A DNA stretch of 64,000 nucleotides from CBDCRK01 sp965220955 (GCA_965220955.1 CBDCRK010000036.1:124001-188000), one strand, 5' to 3'; positions 17,266 through 29,425 are shown, counted from the stretch's first letter. Numbers and translations: made by a program. The notes: generated by a model from the letters alone, not told the origin.

Positions 17266-18366
17266 ATGCGATTTGGCTTTCTTTCTGAATGTGAGACTCC
17301 TGAGGGCACCACCCACCATCGACGTTACTGGGAGGTGATGGACGAGGTGGTATTGGCCGAGGAGATGGGATTCGATTTTTTCGGTACCTCGGAGCAGCAC
17401 TTTCTGGTCGATCTAGCCACGGTGTCTGCGCCGGAGGTCTTCTACCCTGCCATTGCCATGCGCACAAGCCGTATTCGACTCAGGCATATGGTGGTTCTCC
17501 TACCCTTTCCCTTTAACCATCCGATCAGGGTAGCAGAGCGGCTGGCAACCCTGGATATTGTTTCCAACGGGCGGGCAGAGTTTGGCACCGGGCGGGCCAA
17601 CACCCTGGTGCAACTCGATGGTTTTAGCTGTCCCCTCGATGAGACCCGTGAGCGCTGGGAGGAGGCGCTGGAAGTGGTGATGAAAGCCTTTATGGACGAT
17701 CCCTTCTCCCACGAAGGGAAGTACTTTAAGATTCCTCCCCGTTCGCTTACCCCCAAAGGAGTGCAGGATCCCCATCCCCCGGTCTTCATGGTTACACAGT
17801 CACCCGAATCCCACGGCATTGCTGCCCGCAAAGGCATTGGCGCCCTGTCTTGGGATATGTACATGGGGTGGGACTATTTTGAGAAAGGTGCCCGTATTTA
17901 CAAGGAACAAATTAGGGAGGCTGTGCCGGTGGGAGCGTTTGTGACCAACTCTTTTGCTGCGGTAAGCCTTAACACAGTCTGTGCCGAGACCACAGCGGAG
18001 GCAGTCAAGCTTGGCCGCGAAGGAGTGATTGGGTTTGCCAGTGCGGTAATTGAAGATGTTTATCCGGCGCTGGGCAAACGGTCTGAGTCGTATGGCTACA
18101 CGCTGCAATTAGACAAGGTGCGGGACCGGGCCCGGGACATGGATTGGCTATGTAATGAGACCTCTGTCCTGGTTGGCGACCCAGGTGTGTTTGTGGAGCG
18201 CGTCCAGCGCTACCAGGAGATGGGAGCGGATGAGGTGATTATGCGTTTTGATGGAGGCCACGAAACCATCAAGAAGTCGATTGAGCTCATTGGCAGGTAT
18301 GTGATTCCCCGGTTTAAGATGCCCCGCAGTGTAGTTGGGTCTGGCCCTTTAAAAGGGGCCCCATAA
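17266..18366 (+). CDS. luciferase-like (LLM class) flavin-dependent oxidoreductase
   Basis: The 366-residue TIM-barrel flavin protein begins MRFGFLSECE. It continues with the SEQHFL segment, LPFPFNHPIRVAE, the phosphate-loop GTGRANT and a C-terminal GADEVIMRFDGG strand, all typical of bacterial-luciferase-like monooxygenases. These use FMNH2 or F420 and O2 to oxidise a substrate carbon. The ATG 9 bases after AAGGAG is preferred over an ATG 21 bases upstream. It follows the monooxygenase by 63 bases and is likely co-transcribed with it. It pairs with the next LLM gene as a tandem paralogue. Confidence 0.92.
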   Translation: MRFGFLSECETPEGTTHHRRYWEVMDEVVLAEEMGFDFFGTSEQHFLVDLATVSAPEVFYPAIAMRTSRIRLRHMVVLLPFPFNHPIRVAERLATLDIVSNGRAEFGTGRANTLVQLDGFSCPLDETRERWEEALEVVMKAFMDDPFSHEGKYFKIPPRSLTPKGVQDPHPPVFMVTQSPESHGIAARKGIGALSWDMYMGWDYFEKGARIYKEQIREAVPVGAFVTNSFAAVSLNTVCAETTAEAVKLGREGVIGFASAVIEDVYPALGKRSESYGYTLQLDKVRDRARDMDWLCNETSVLVGDPGVFVERVQRYQEMGADEVIMRFDGGHETIKKSIELIGRYVIPRFKMPRSVVGSGPLKGAP

Positions 18367-18399
18367 ACGCCTTTTGCCGCTCAACAGGGAGAATGGACA

Positions 18400-18456
18400 C
18401 TGAAGTTCGAGTTCTTTGTTGAGTGCCAGGGGGCGTCTGTATTGATAACGGAGTGA
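18400..18456 (+). pseudogene. possible 5' remnant of an LLM gene
   Basis: Between two LLM genes, a CTG-initiated stretch reads LKFEFFVECQGAS before a TGA after 18 codons. It resembles the first residues of the adjacent paralogues (MRFGFLSECE, MRFGFLTGGS). It may be the scar of a third copy lost between them. It is too short to be certain. Confidence 0.3.
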
Positions 18457-18541
18457 GGAAAGAAGGAATAAAAAGTTGCAAAATTGAAAAAGGGAACAGC
18501 TAGCCTCGTCTCTGTAGTCTTCTGGCAGAAAGGAGGTTTCT

Positions 18542-19612
18542 ATGAGATTCGGATTTCTCACCGGAGGCAGTTCAGCAGAGTTAAGGCATGATATCCGCTA
18601 CTGGGAGGCGCTGGAGGAGGTGGAGCTGGCGGATGAGCTGGGGTATGACGTCTTTGGCTGCCCGGAGCAGCACTTCCTGGGAGAATACTGCTCCACCTCG
18701 GCAGCGGAATGTTTCTATGGAGCTGTAGCGATGCGAACCAAGCGCATCCGCATTCGCTCCTGTATTACCTTACTTCCTGTGAATCACCCCATTAAGGTGG
18801 CCGAGCAGGCAGCTACTCTCGACATCCTGTCGCGTGGGCGGTACGAGATTGGCACAGGTAGATCCAACACCCTGCTCCAGTTGGAGCCTTTTGAGGTCCC
18901 CCCACAGGAGACGCGGGCGCGCTGGCAGGAGGCGTTAGAGGTCATTGTGAAAGCCTTTACCCAGGACCCTTTCTCCCATGAGGGAAGGTACTTTCAGATC
19001 CCGCCGCGCTCACTTATCCCTAAGCCGGTACAGAAACCCCATCCTCCCCTCTTTGTTGCCTCTACTAGCATAGAGAGTCACAAAATTGCCGGGCAGAAGG
19101 GAATTGGATTGATGTCCTTCTCCAACTATTTGGGGTTTGCTGAGCTGGAGAAGTACTTGCGGACCTATAAAGAGAATATTAGGGAGGCCAAGCCGGTTGG
19201 CGCTTATATCACTAACTCGGCTGGTGTCCTGGTTATTCCCGCCCACTGTGCCGAGACCCCAGAGGAGGCCAGACAAGAGATTGAAGGACGAGCGGCGGCT
19301 TTCACTGCTCTTGTGGACGTGGTCTACCCGGAGCTGGCCAAGACATCTCCAGATTATGCCTACATGGGAGAAGTAGCCGAGAAGGTGCGCAGCAAGATCA
19401 AGGATATGGACTATCTTATCGAGGAAAGCGCTGGGGTAATCATTGGCGATCCCGAGGATTGTGTAAGGCAGATTAAAAAGTTCGAGGCCATCGGGGTGCA
19501 GGAGATTCTTTTTGGCATGGACGGGATTCCCCACGACAAGATCATGAAGTCGCTTGAGCTCTTTGGCAAGTATGTGATGCCCCATTTCAAAAAAATCAGC
19601 GCGTATCCATAA
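18542..19612 (+). CDS. luciferase-like flavin-dependent oxidoreductase, tandem paralogue
   Basis: A 356-residue LLM protein closely following the upstream gene in layout: MRFGFLTGG start, LADELGYDVFGCPEQHFL, INHP-type LPVNHPIKVAE, GTGRSNTLLQLEPF, and the PVQKPHPPLFVA segment after the insertion loop. A strong GAAAGGAGG site precedes the ATG. The SnoaL-like gene starts 13 bases after the stop, so the two are almost surely translated from one message. It is probably a monooxygenase with a related but different substrate from its neighbour. Confidence 0.92.
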   Translation: MRFGFLTGGSSAELRHDIRYWEALEEVELADELGYDVFGCPEQHFLGEYCSTSAAECFYGAVAMRTKRIRIRSCITLLPVNHPIKVAEQAATLDILSRGRYEIGTGRSNTLLQLEPFEVPPQETRARWQEALEVIVKAFTQDPFSHEGRYFQIPPRSLIPKPVQKPHPPLFVASTSIESHKIAGQKGIGLMSFSNYLGFAELEKYLRTYKENIREAKPVGAYITNSAGVLVIPAHCAETPEEARQEIEGRAAAFTALVDVVYPELAKTSPDYAYMGEVAEKVRSKIKDMDYLIEESAGVIIGDPEDCVRQIKKFEAIGVQEILFGMDGIPHDKIMKSLELFGKYVMPHFKKISAYP

Positions 19613-19625
19613 AACAGAGGTAACT

Positions 19626-20084
19626 ATGAGCAGTACAGAAAAAGACAAGACTGAGATCACTGCGTTGCTGGATCGTTGGATCGCTGCATTCCGAAAGAAG
19701 GACATTAATGGCGTTCGTTCGGCTTGGGATGACACGTATGAAGGGCTTGTATACCAGGCCGAGGAATTTGCCGGGCCGCATGTAACCTGGCCTCATATCA
19801 AGCACTACTACCGCGAAGTGCTGACCAAGCTCATCGAGAGTATAGATAACTGGGAGCGAACCGATCTCCGGATCAATACCGTTGGGGATATGGGATTTGC
19901 CTACATGGTGTCCAGGTTCACCATGTCGATTAAAGAAGTGGCCGAGCCCTACAGTGGAACTGTTCGCCAGACTTTTGTTGTCAGGCGGGTTAATGGCCAG
20001 TGGAAGATTATCCACTATCACGAGTCTCTGCAGACCATGCCAACGCCGGAAAGCTTTAATCTGGATGAGCCAGATGCGCCGTAA
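19626..20084 (+). CDS. SnoaL/NTF2-like protein
   Basis: The 152-residue alpha+beta cone protein has a first helix with TEITALLDRWIAAFRKKDINGV, a strand pair around AYMVSRFTMSIKE, and VVRRVNGQWKIIHYHESL near the end. The last is the signature of DUF4440/SnoaL-like NTF2 folds. Such proteins are small isomerases, cyclases or hydratases, or simply bind hydrophobic ligands. The AGAGGTAACT site lies in the intergenic gap. Its close coupling to the preceding LLM gene suggests it handles the oxidised product. Confidence 0.8.
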   Translation: MSSTEKDKTEITALLDRWIAAFRKKDINGVRSAWDDTYEGLVYQAEEFAGPHVTWPHIKHYYREVLTKLIESIDNWERTDLRINTVGDMGFAYMVSRFTMSIKEVAEPYSGTVRQTFVVRRVNGQWKIIHYHESLQTMPTPESFNLDEPDAP

Positions 20085-20276
20085 CGGCAAAGACAGAGCC
20101 AAGCCCCCTGAAGGCAAAAATGGGTGGAGACCAAGGAACTCTTTTACCCCTCCTGGCGTTATCAAAAGTCTTGCTCCTTGGTGCCTTGCGGGGCTATAGG
20201 GTCATCCAGGACCTTGGTTTAGCCACGGACAAGTTAGACAATATGCCGGGCCTGAGCCAACAAAGGGAGGTAAATT

Positions 20277-21668
20277 ATGTCAGACCGTCGAGTCACATCC
20301 ACCACAGGTAGAGTAGTTGAGGAAACGGCCATCGAGCAATTCAGGGCGAGCTTGCGGGGTGAGCTAATGCGCCTGGGCGATGACGGTTACCACACAGCCC
20401 GTAAGGTGTGGAACGGGATGATTGACAAATATCCTGGATTAATCGTCCGCTGCGCTGGTGAGGCCGATGTTATCGACGCGGTCACTTTTGCTCGCACTCA
20501 CAACCTTGTTGTGTCCGTGCGTTGCGGTGGCCACAGCATTGCGGGCAAGTCCGTGTGCAACGACGGCCTCATGATTGACCTGTCTAAGATGCGGAGTGTC
20601 CAGGTCGATCCGGTCAAACGGACTGCCCGTGTCGAGGGCGGGGCTATCTTAGGGGACCTCGACCAGGCAACACAGGCCTTTGGCCTGGCTACCACGGCGG
20701 GCGTTGTCACCCATACCGGTGTGGCAGGCCTCACGCTCGGGGGCGGCGTAGGCCGGCTAGCACGGAAGTACGGCCTGGCGTGTGACAACCTGCTCTCCGT
20801 CGATCTTGTTACCGCAGAGGGCCAAGTCCTGAAAGCAAGTCCTACCGAGAACGCGGACCTGTTCTGGGGTGTGCGGGGCGGAGGGGGGAACTTTGGCATT
20901 GTCACCTCCTTTGAGTTCCGGCTCCATCCCGTTGGCCCAGAGGTGCTCGGGGGTACGGTAATCTATCCCTTGGCAAAGGCCAGAGAAGCTCTCAAGCTCT
21001 ATTACGAGTACTCTCACACAGCCCCTGACGAGCTGTCTACCGATGCTTTCCTCTTGACCTCGCCTGAGGGTGACCAGATATTCGCTATTGACGTGTGCTA
21101 CACCGGCTCTCCCGAGGAAGGAGAGCGTGTGCTACAACCGTTCAGGAAGTTTGGGCCGCCATTGTCGGACCAGATTGGACCCATTGCCTACACTGCAATC
21201 CAAGCTTCAGGAGACGTATTCTTTACCCCAGGTCTCCACTACTACTACAAATCTCACTTTATGAAGGAAATAAGTGACGACGCTATTGGCGCCCTCCTGA
21301 CCCACTTCACTACGGTTCCCTTACCACGGTCGGTGGTGGCCTTTCAGCAATACGGCGGCGCAGTGAGCCGCGTGGGGCCAGCGGAAACGGCCTTCAGTCA
21401 CCGGGATGCGCAGTACAACCTCATTCCCACGTCTGTTTGGACTGACCCCAGGGAAGCGGAAATGCACATGAGATGGGTGCACGAGTTATGGGACATAATG
21501 AAGCCATTCTCGACCGGCGGTGTATATGTCAACAACCTGGGGGAGGAGGGCGAAGACCAAATCAGGGCTGCCTATGGGCCTAACTACGAACGGCTAGTGG
21601 CCTTGAAAAACAAGTACGATCCCAGCAATTTTTTCCGTCTCAACGCTAACATCAAGCCAACAGTATAA
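20277..21668 (+). CDS. FAD-linked oxidase of the BBE/VAO family
   Basis: A 463-residue flavoprotein. The FAD-binding domain has RCGGHSIAG with His86, the usual 8-alpha covalent FAD site, then LTLGGGVGRLARKYGLACDN. The berberine-bridge C-terminal motif is NFFRLNANI. These enzymes oxidise alcohols or sugars and pass electrons to O2. No Sec signal peptide is seen, so it is probably cytosolic. GGGAGG precedes the ATG at a good distance. It sits between two small alpha+beta proteins in the plus-strand catabolic block. Confidence 0.9.
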   Translation: MSDRRVTSTTGRVVEETAIEQFRASLRGELMRLGDDGYHTARKVWNGMIDKYPGLIVRCAGEADVIDAVTFARTHNLVVSVRCGGHSIAGKSVCNDGLMIDLSKMRSVQVDPVKRTARVEGGAILGDLDQATQAFGLATTAGVVTHTGVAGLTLGGGVGRLARKYGLACDNLLSVDLVTAEGQVLKASPTENADLFWGVRGGGGNFGIVTSFEFRLHPVGPEVLGGTVIYPLAKAREALKLYYEYSHTAPDELSTDAFLLTSPEGDQIFAIDVCYTGSPEEGERVLQPFRKFGPPLSDQIGPIAYTAIQASGDVFFTPGLHYYYKSHFMKEISDDAIGALLTHFTTVPLPRSVVAFQQYGGAVSRVGPAETAFSHRDAQYNLIPTSVWTDPREAEMHMRWVHELWDIMKPFSTGGVYVNNLGEEGEDQIRAAYGPNYERLVALKNKYDPSNFFRLNANIKPTV

Positions 21669-21810
21669 AGCTATGAACTTCACTTTAAGAAAAACTCATT
21701 GCCAAAGACGGGCGCCCCCAAGCAGACGATTAATGCTGTTTTGCCGGGATTTGGATTACCCAATTCGTCTATAAGACTTGTTTACAAGCCATTTATTATA
21801 GGGAGGAGTT

Positions 21811-22185
21811 ATGAGTGCAGCGAATGAGCAGGTGGTGTTCGATTTTTTTAAGGCCTTCGATCGTAAGGATTTGGAAGGGGCTTTGAGCTATCTGACTGAG
21901 GACTGTGTACATGATGATAAGCCTGTAGGGATTCACCAGGGGAAAGAGGAGATCAGAAAGTTTTTTGCCCCCCAGATGGAGGAGCTGGAGAGTTTCCGGG
22001 CAGAGATGAAATCTACCGTGTCGGTCGGGGATGTGGTGATGAACGAGCGGGTGGACTGGATAGGGCTGAAGGGGGGAAAGAAAGCAGAGTTACCGGTGAT
22101 GGGCGCGTTTGAGATCAGGGGAGGAAAGATTGCGGTGTGGCGGGATTACTATGACATAGCCTCCTTTCAAAAACAGATCAGCTAG
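21811..22185 (+). CDS. limonene-1,2-epoxide hydrolase-like protein
   Basis: A 124-residue NTF2-fold protein. The catalytic set of limonene epoxide hydrolase is recognisable: Arg80 and Asp82 in NERVDW, and Asp112 in WRDYYD, in the family's Asp-Arg-Asp spacing. Members add water to epoxides in a single step. TATAGGGAGGAG precedes the ATG. Neighbouring LLM-type monooxygenases could supply an oxidised substrate. That partnership is inference. Confidence 0.8.
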   Translation: MSAANEQVVFDFFKAFDRKDLEGALSYLTEDCVHDDKPVGIHQGKEEIRKFFAPQMEELESFRAEMKSTVSVGDVVMNERVDWIGLKGGKKAELPVMGAFEIRGGKIAVWRDYYDIASFQKQIS

Positions 22186-22481
22186 GGAGGTCAGCTAACC
22201 TGTTTGTAGGTAGTTTGCCAGGTTCGGGGAAAGGGAGCATGCCCTCCCTGCTTGGCAAACTTCTCTCTTTCAGAAGCCCACCACCGCGCTCAACAGCCAT
22301 CGGGGCGCTCTCATGCGACCAAGCGGAACCAAGTATCTCAATTACGAGGGCGAATAAGCAGTCGCCTCCGCAGCTTGTGGATCGACCGTTGACGATGGCA
22401 ATGTGAGCACTGTTGCTTTTCTCACCAGGGGAACATAGGGTGCAGCAGAAGGAAAGCACACGGCGCGAAAAGGAGGAAACT

Positions 22482-23592
22482 ATGAAAGTCGGTATGGTAG
22501 TGGCCATGCAGAACCATCCCAACAACTACCAGGCTGATCACCACCTCTATTGGGAGGAGTGCAAGCTGGCAGACTTGGCTGAACCACTCGGATTCGACTC
22601 CCTGTGGGCGGTTGAGCATCATTTCGATAACTATGCCATGATCCCTGATGTGGTGCAGTTTCTGACCTATATGGCCGGGCGCACCTCCCGAATTCAATTG
22701 GGCACAGCCGTCATTGTCCTGCCCTGGCATGATCCGGTGCGGGTGGCAGAGCAAATCGCCATGCTCGACATCCTCTCCCAGGGGCGGCTGCTTGTCGGTT
22801 TTGGGCGGGGCGCGGCCAAGCTGGAGTACGACGGGTTTCGCATCCCGATGGAGGAGGCCCGTGAGCGGTTTATTGAGGCGGCCGAGATCGTAGTGAATGC
22901 TCTCAAAAACGAGCGTTTCTCTCATCAGGGCAAATACTTTCAGATTCCGGAGATGAGCATCCGTCCACGGCCCTACTCTGATTTCACTGGCCGCTTGTAC
23001 GGAGCGGCGATCAGCCCCGAGTCGGCAGAGATTATGGCCAAGCTTGGGATTGGGGTCCTCTCTATTCTGCAGCGCGATTGGGACGCCACGGTGGCCGAGA
23101 TCGAGCGGTACAACGCCTTCTACCGATGACTTGGTGGGCCAGGAACCAATCCCGCCAGTGGTCGCGGCCCGGGTCATCATTGGCGACACCGACGAGGAAG
23201 CGCGAGCGCTGGCGCGCAAGTATATCGCTGGTCATTGGGAGATGGCCGACCGGCACTATGGGATCACCCGCGGCGATCATCGGGGCGTCAGAGGCTACGA
23301 GCACTACAGTAAGATAGGGGAGATGCTCAAGCAGCTGGACCCTGAGGTCATGACCGAGAACCTTATAAATCCTCACGTGTTTGGCACCCCGGAGACCTGT
23401 CTGCAACGGGTCCGCTTGCTGCAGGAGAAGTTCAAGACGGATCATTTTGTGGCCATCTTCAGTGACGGCGGGATTCCCAGCGAGCTAGCCGAAAGGAGCC
23501 TGCGGCGCTTTGCGGCCGAGGTCCTGCCGGAGCTCAGGCGGGAGGGGAAGCAGATCGGCGATGCGGAACCCGTTCAGCCAGCGTCAAATTAA
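22482..23592 (+). pseudogene. LLM flavin oxidoreductase broken by a single-base insertion
   Basis: From the ATG after AAAAGGAGGAAAC the frame reads as an LLM protein (MKVGMVVAMQ, LWAVEHHF, GFGRGAAKLEYDGF) up to NAFYR, where a TGA stops it at 23127-23129. In the next frame the same protein continues without loss (DLVGQEPIPPVVAARV, to LPELRREGK). Deleting T at 23127 restores one frame of about 369 residues. There is no slippery heptamer, so programmed frameshifting is unlikely. Either a recent mutation or a sequencing error explains it. Confidence 0.85.
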
Positions 23593-23679
23593 AGCGCGAT
23601 TATCCACTTATTGGCTGCCCGCTGAGTACAAGAATTGCGAACTTTTTTATCTCAAGAGACAACCATAGGAGGAAGTGAC

Positions 23680-24396
23680 ATGAAAACAGAAAGCATTGAG
23701 TATCAGGATGGCGCCGTCACCCTGCGGGGATTTCTGGCCTACGACGACAAGGAGGCTGGCAAGCGTCCGGGAATCCTGGTCATGCCGGAAGCCTTCGGGT
23801 TGGGCACCCACGCCAAGGAGCGTGCCGAGCGGCTGGCGGCACTGGGGTATGTTGCGTTGGCAGGCGATCCCTATGGCAACGGCGTTGAGTACAACGACAT
23901 TCAGGAAGCAATTAAATATGCCGGCGCGCTCCTCGAGGATCCCACGAAGTTCCGCCAGCGCGCGCGTGTGGCACTCGACAAGCTCGCCTCATTCCCGCAG
24001 GTCGACCCGAACCGGCTGGCCGCCATTGGTTATTGCATGGGCGGCACCTTCGCCCTGGAACTCGCCCGCGATAACGCACCGCTCAAGGGTATTGTCTCAT
24101 TTCACGGTGGTCTGGAGACGCAACGCCCCGCCGTCTCCGGTCAGGTTAAGGCCAAGATCCTGGTGTGCACGGGCGCGGACGATCCATTTGTGCCGGTAGC
24201 GCAGGCCAATGCCCTGGCCGAGGAGATGACCAAGGCTGGCGTTGACTGGCAGATCATCAGCTATGGCGGTACTGTACACAGCTTCACCAATCCAGACGCG
24301 GCCAAAGCCGGGATGCCGGGGGTAGCCTACAACAAGTCAGCCGACGAACGGTCGTGGAAGGCAATGACAGCGTTCTTCAACGAAATTTTCGCCTGA
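23680..24396 (+). CDS. dienelactone hydrolase family protein
   Basis: A 238-residue hydrolase with the dienelactone hydrolase triad: Cys119 in IGYCMGG, Asp168 in TGADDPF, and His200 in TVHSF. Glu37 (VMPEAFG), which activates the Cys, is also present. The reaction opens lactones such as dienelactone to a keto-dienoate in aromatic degradation. The start with AGGAGGAAGTGAC is preferred over an upstream ATG 45 bases earlier. The lone position after the LLM pseudogene makes the pathway uncertain. Confidence 0.92.
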   Translation: MKTESIEYQDGAVTLRGFLAYDDKEAGKRPGILVMPEAFGLGTHAKERAERLAALGYVALAGDPYGNGVEYNDIQEAIKYAGALLEDPTKFRQRARVALDKLASFPQVDPNRLAAIGYCMGGTFALELARDNAPLKGIVSFHGGLETQRPAVSGQVKAKILVCTGADDPFVPVAQANALAEEMTKAGVDWQIISYGGTVHSFTNPDAAKAGMPGVAYNKSADERSWKAMTAFFNEIFA

Positions 24397-24610
24397 CGTG
24401 ACGTTCACGCGTGCGTAGGCGAAACGCCACAGCGGGCGCAGAGCGAAAAGCCCATGAACTGGCCAGTATGCGGGGGAGTGCTGGAACGGTTTCCCCGGCT
24501 TAGGACGGTGTTAGCGAAAAGGTGACGGGAGAGCAACAACCGTCGGGAAACGGCAGAGCTATTGCCTAAAGTGTGAGCAAAACAGGAGAAAGGATAAAAG
24601 GAGGGAAGTC

Positions 24611-25720
24611 ATGACAATGCGCTTCTCCATTTTAACGCTGGGAGATAACTATGAGCACCTACGTCCCCATGAGCAGTTCTACCACGAGATTCTGGAAGAG
24701 GCGGAGTACGCCGAGGAGCTGGGGTATGAAGGGTTCTGGGTAGGAGAGCATCACTTCCAACCTAGCCAGAGGGTCTTCCCCTCACCTCAGATGACCCTAG
24801 CTGCTATCTCTCAGAGAACCAAACGGCTCCGTTTGGGAACCGGGGTGAATGTGCTTCCGGTCAATGACCCTGTCCGACTGGCCGAGGACCTGGCTGAGCT
24901 GGACCTGTTAAGCCATGGGCGGGTCTGCTTGGGCGCGGGCAGAGGCTACCAGCCCCATGAGTTCGCCGGGTTTAACATCCCTATGGAGTCGAGTAGAGAG
25001 CGCTTCTGGGAGTGCTTGGAGATCATCCATAAGGCCTGGACCCAGGAAAATTTTTCGTACAAGGGTAAGTTTTACCACTACCAGGATATTGCCCTTTTGC
25101 CCCGGCCCGTGCAAAAGCCTCATCCGCCTATCTGGGTGGCAGCCGCCTCCCCTGGCTCTGCCGAAGAGATCGCCCGCAGGGGTTACGCCTTTTCCGCCGC
25201 CCCTTTTGCTTCCAGCCCTTCTCCCGAAGAAGTTGCGCAGCAGCTTTCCCGCTATCGGCAGGCTTTTGTTGAGGCAGGTCACGGTGAGCCTCCCACGGAT
25301 TTGCCCCATGTATTTTGGACGCATGTGGCGGACACAACCGACCAGGCTCTCAGGGAAGCGGAAATCGGTATGAAGCGCAAGTTGGGCAGTGCAACCAAGG
25401 TCTGGGCCAAGCCGGGTAGTGGTGGAGGCTATGAGGCTTTTGCCAAGTTAGGACAGTTTTTAGCCACGGCCACCATTGAACAAATTGACGCGCTGGCCAT
25501 CTTTGGTGACCCTGAGCGTTGCCTGGAGAAGGTCAAAAAATACCATGCTGCTGGGGTCACCCACCTGATGGTTATGTTCGACTGGGGCGGCATGTCGCAA
25601 AAAACGGTTTTTGGCTCTATGGAGATGTTTGCCAAGCATGTGATAGCCTATTTCCAGGACCTTGGCCGAAACGAGACGGCTTTAGAGAGGGAAAGAACTG
25701 CCCCAGCTCCGGCAAAATGA
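24611..25720 (+). CDS. luciferase-like flavin-dependent oxidoreductase
   Basis: A 369-residue LLM protein: EELGYEGFWVGEHHF near residue 35, LPVNDPVRLAEDLAELDLLS, phosphate loop GAGRGYQPHEFAGF, PVQKPHPPIWVAA, and a C-terminal strand GVTHLMVMFDWGG. It has a good AAGGAGG site. It is only distantly similar to the two tandem paralogues at 17-19.6 kb. The last gene before the hsd island, it ends about 200 bases before hsdM; the gap has an AT-rich piece and no gene. Confidence 0.92.
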   Translation: MTMRFSILTLGDNYEHLRPHEQFYHEILEEAEYAEELGYEGFWVGEHHFQPSQRVFPSPQMTLAAISQRTKRLRLGTGVNVLPVNDPVRLAEDLAELDLLSHGRVCLGAGRGYQPHEFAGFNIPMESSRERFWECLEIIHKAWTQENFSYKGKFYHYQDIALLPRPVQKPHPPIWVAAASPGSAEEIARRGYAFSAAPFASSPSPEEVAQQLSRYRQAFVEAGHGEPPTDLPHVFWTHVADTTDQALREAEIGMKRKLGSATKVWAKPGSGGGYEAFAKLGQFLATATIEQIDALAIFGDPERCLEKVKKYHAAGVTHLMVMFDWGGMSQKTVFGSMEMFAKHVIAYFQDLGRNETALERERTAPAPAK

Positions 25721-25921
25721 GGCACTCAAACTAACTGCTTCTAGTGGTGATAAAGGAGGATATTATATTAGCCCCTGAGCAAGCACTCAATCAATATAAG
25801 ACAAGCCCTAAAATAGTCTATGGCACGCACCATCCGGGCCTGCCCGTGCGTCACGATTGCCTGGAGCCTTTGGGGCTCAGCGTGACGGAGGCAGCGTGAG
25901 ATTCAACCGGAAGGAAGGCGC

Positions 25922-27657
<1,736 letters not shown>

Positions 27658-27661
<4 letters not shown>

Positions 27662-29412
27662 GTTACAGCAACGAGGACATCGCCCGCCATTTGCGATTGG
27701 GCGAAGACAGTCACTGGGAATTCAAGCGGATAGAGTTCGACGGCAACGTTCCCAAGGGACCCCGCCGGGACGATCTGGCTGACGAACTGGCCGCCTTTGC
27801 GAATGCCCGCGGCGGTGTAGTCCTGTGCGGCGTCACCGACGACGGCAGAGTACAGGGCCTGTCGCGTGAACAGATGGACGCATGGGAACGCGTTGTTGTC
27901 GAAGCCTGTCGGGACTCGATCAAGCCACCTATCGACATTGATATTTCCCGCACGGAACTCGACAACGGCAAGACGCTTCTGCTCGTCGAAGTGACCGAGG
28001 GTCACGCGCAACACGACAGCCCCGGCGGCAGCTACCGCCGCGTTGGTAGTTCCAAGCAAAAGATGACAAGTGACGAGCGGCTGCGCCTGGCACAACGGCG
28101 GGGACAGGCGCGTTTCCGGTCGTTCGACGAGCAAATCGTGCCGCATACAGGATTTGGGACCCTGGATGAATCGCTGTGGAAACCCCTGTTGAGCGCAGAG
28201 GGCGCAGCGGACCCCGAGTCAGCGCTCAAGAAGTTGATGCTCCTGGCGCCCGATGAGACCGACATGACGCGCTCCACGGTAGCCGGCATATTGTTGTGCA
28301 CTCGAACCCCCCAGCAATGGCTGCCCAATGCCTGCATTACGGCAACCCGTTACAGGGGAAAGGACCGTGCGTCCGGCCAGATCGATGCGCAGGAGATTAC
28401 CGGCCCGCTGGACCGGCAAATCGCGGACGCGGTCGCTTTCGCGGTACGGAACATGCACATTGCAGCACGCAAAGAGCCGGCGCGCGTGGACCTGCCACAA
28501 TACAGCAACAAGGCGCTGTTCGAGGCCATAGTCAACGCCGTTGCGCATCGAGACTATGCCATTCGCGGCAGCAAAATTCGTCTGTCGATGTTCGAAGACC
28601 GCCTGGAGATTCAGTCGCCGGGGGCACTGCCGAACAACCTGACGGTAGACAGCATGGAAACGCGGCAGGCAACCCGCAACGAGGTATTGACCTCCGTGCT
28701 GGGACGAATGCCGGTGAGGGGAGCCCGAGGCTCGGAGGACCGGCAGTATTTCATGGAGCGTCGCGGAGACGGAGTGCCGATCATCCGGCGCGAAACCCGG
28801 GAACTCTGCGGGAAACCGCCCGAATACCGCCTGGTCGATGAATCGGAAGTCTGCCTCATAGTCCCCGCCGCATTACAGGAGCAGAGTCCGGCCCGTACCG
28901 TCATCACCGTGTGGTCCGCCGGGCGGCCATTGCCCGGCGCACAATTGTTGACCCTGTTTCCGAACAAGACGTGGAAGAGCGCAACAACAAACGAAGACGG
29001 CGAGGCGGCCGTCGATCTGCACACGACCCATCTCCCTATGACGGTATTCGCCGCGGCTCCCGGCTACGCCGCACATCTGGAACGGGAGTGGATACCGGGC
29101 CGGGGAGCGCTCGCCGTAGAACTTGAAGCTCTGCCCGAAGGCGGTGCCGTCATCTTCTCCGAGGCGACCGGGCACCTTCCGGGGCTCAAGGGGAGGCTGA
29201 ATCCCATTCGGGACGCCCATGACCGGACCTACCTCTACGCGACCAACATCGCCATCAACAACGGTCAACAACAGCCGGTTCACTTCGTCCTCGGCGAAGA
29301 GCTGCGTCTCACGGATGCCGACGGCAACGAACTGTGGGGGCGCATTGTCGATATTGTGGGCCGGTCTGCGCTAGTGGAGTATTGCGCGCATCACAGAAGA
29401 GAGAGCGAATGA
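27658..29412 (+). CDS. AlbA_2/Schlafen-type ATP-binding protein inserted in the hsd operon
   Basis: A 584-residue protein. The N-terminal AlbA_2 (Schlafen AAA_4) domain spans about 1-130 and contains HWEFKRIEFDG and ANARGGVVLCGVTDDG. A GHKL-like ATP-binding segment lies near 280-340 (ALFEAIVNAVAHRDYAI, LEIQSPGALP). From about 400 the C-terminus looks like a carboxypeptidase-regulatory beta-sandwich (AGRPLPGAQLLTLF, NEDGEAAVDL). Such proteins appear in defence islands as accessory regulators or effectors. The start overlaps the hsdM stop (ATGA). A damaged copy of the hsdM 3' end follows the stop. The exact role is unknown. Confidence 0.85.
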
Positions 29413-29425
29413 CTGCCTGGACCTC

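Noticed and set aside
23120..23135. Programmed frameshift in the LLM gene
   Set aside because: No slippery heptamer or following stem is visible, and the missing-frame context is a plain single-base insertion.
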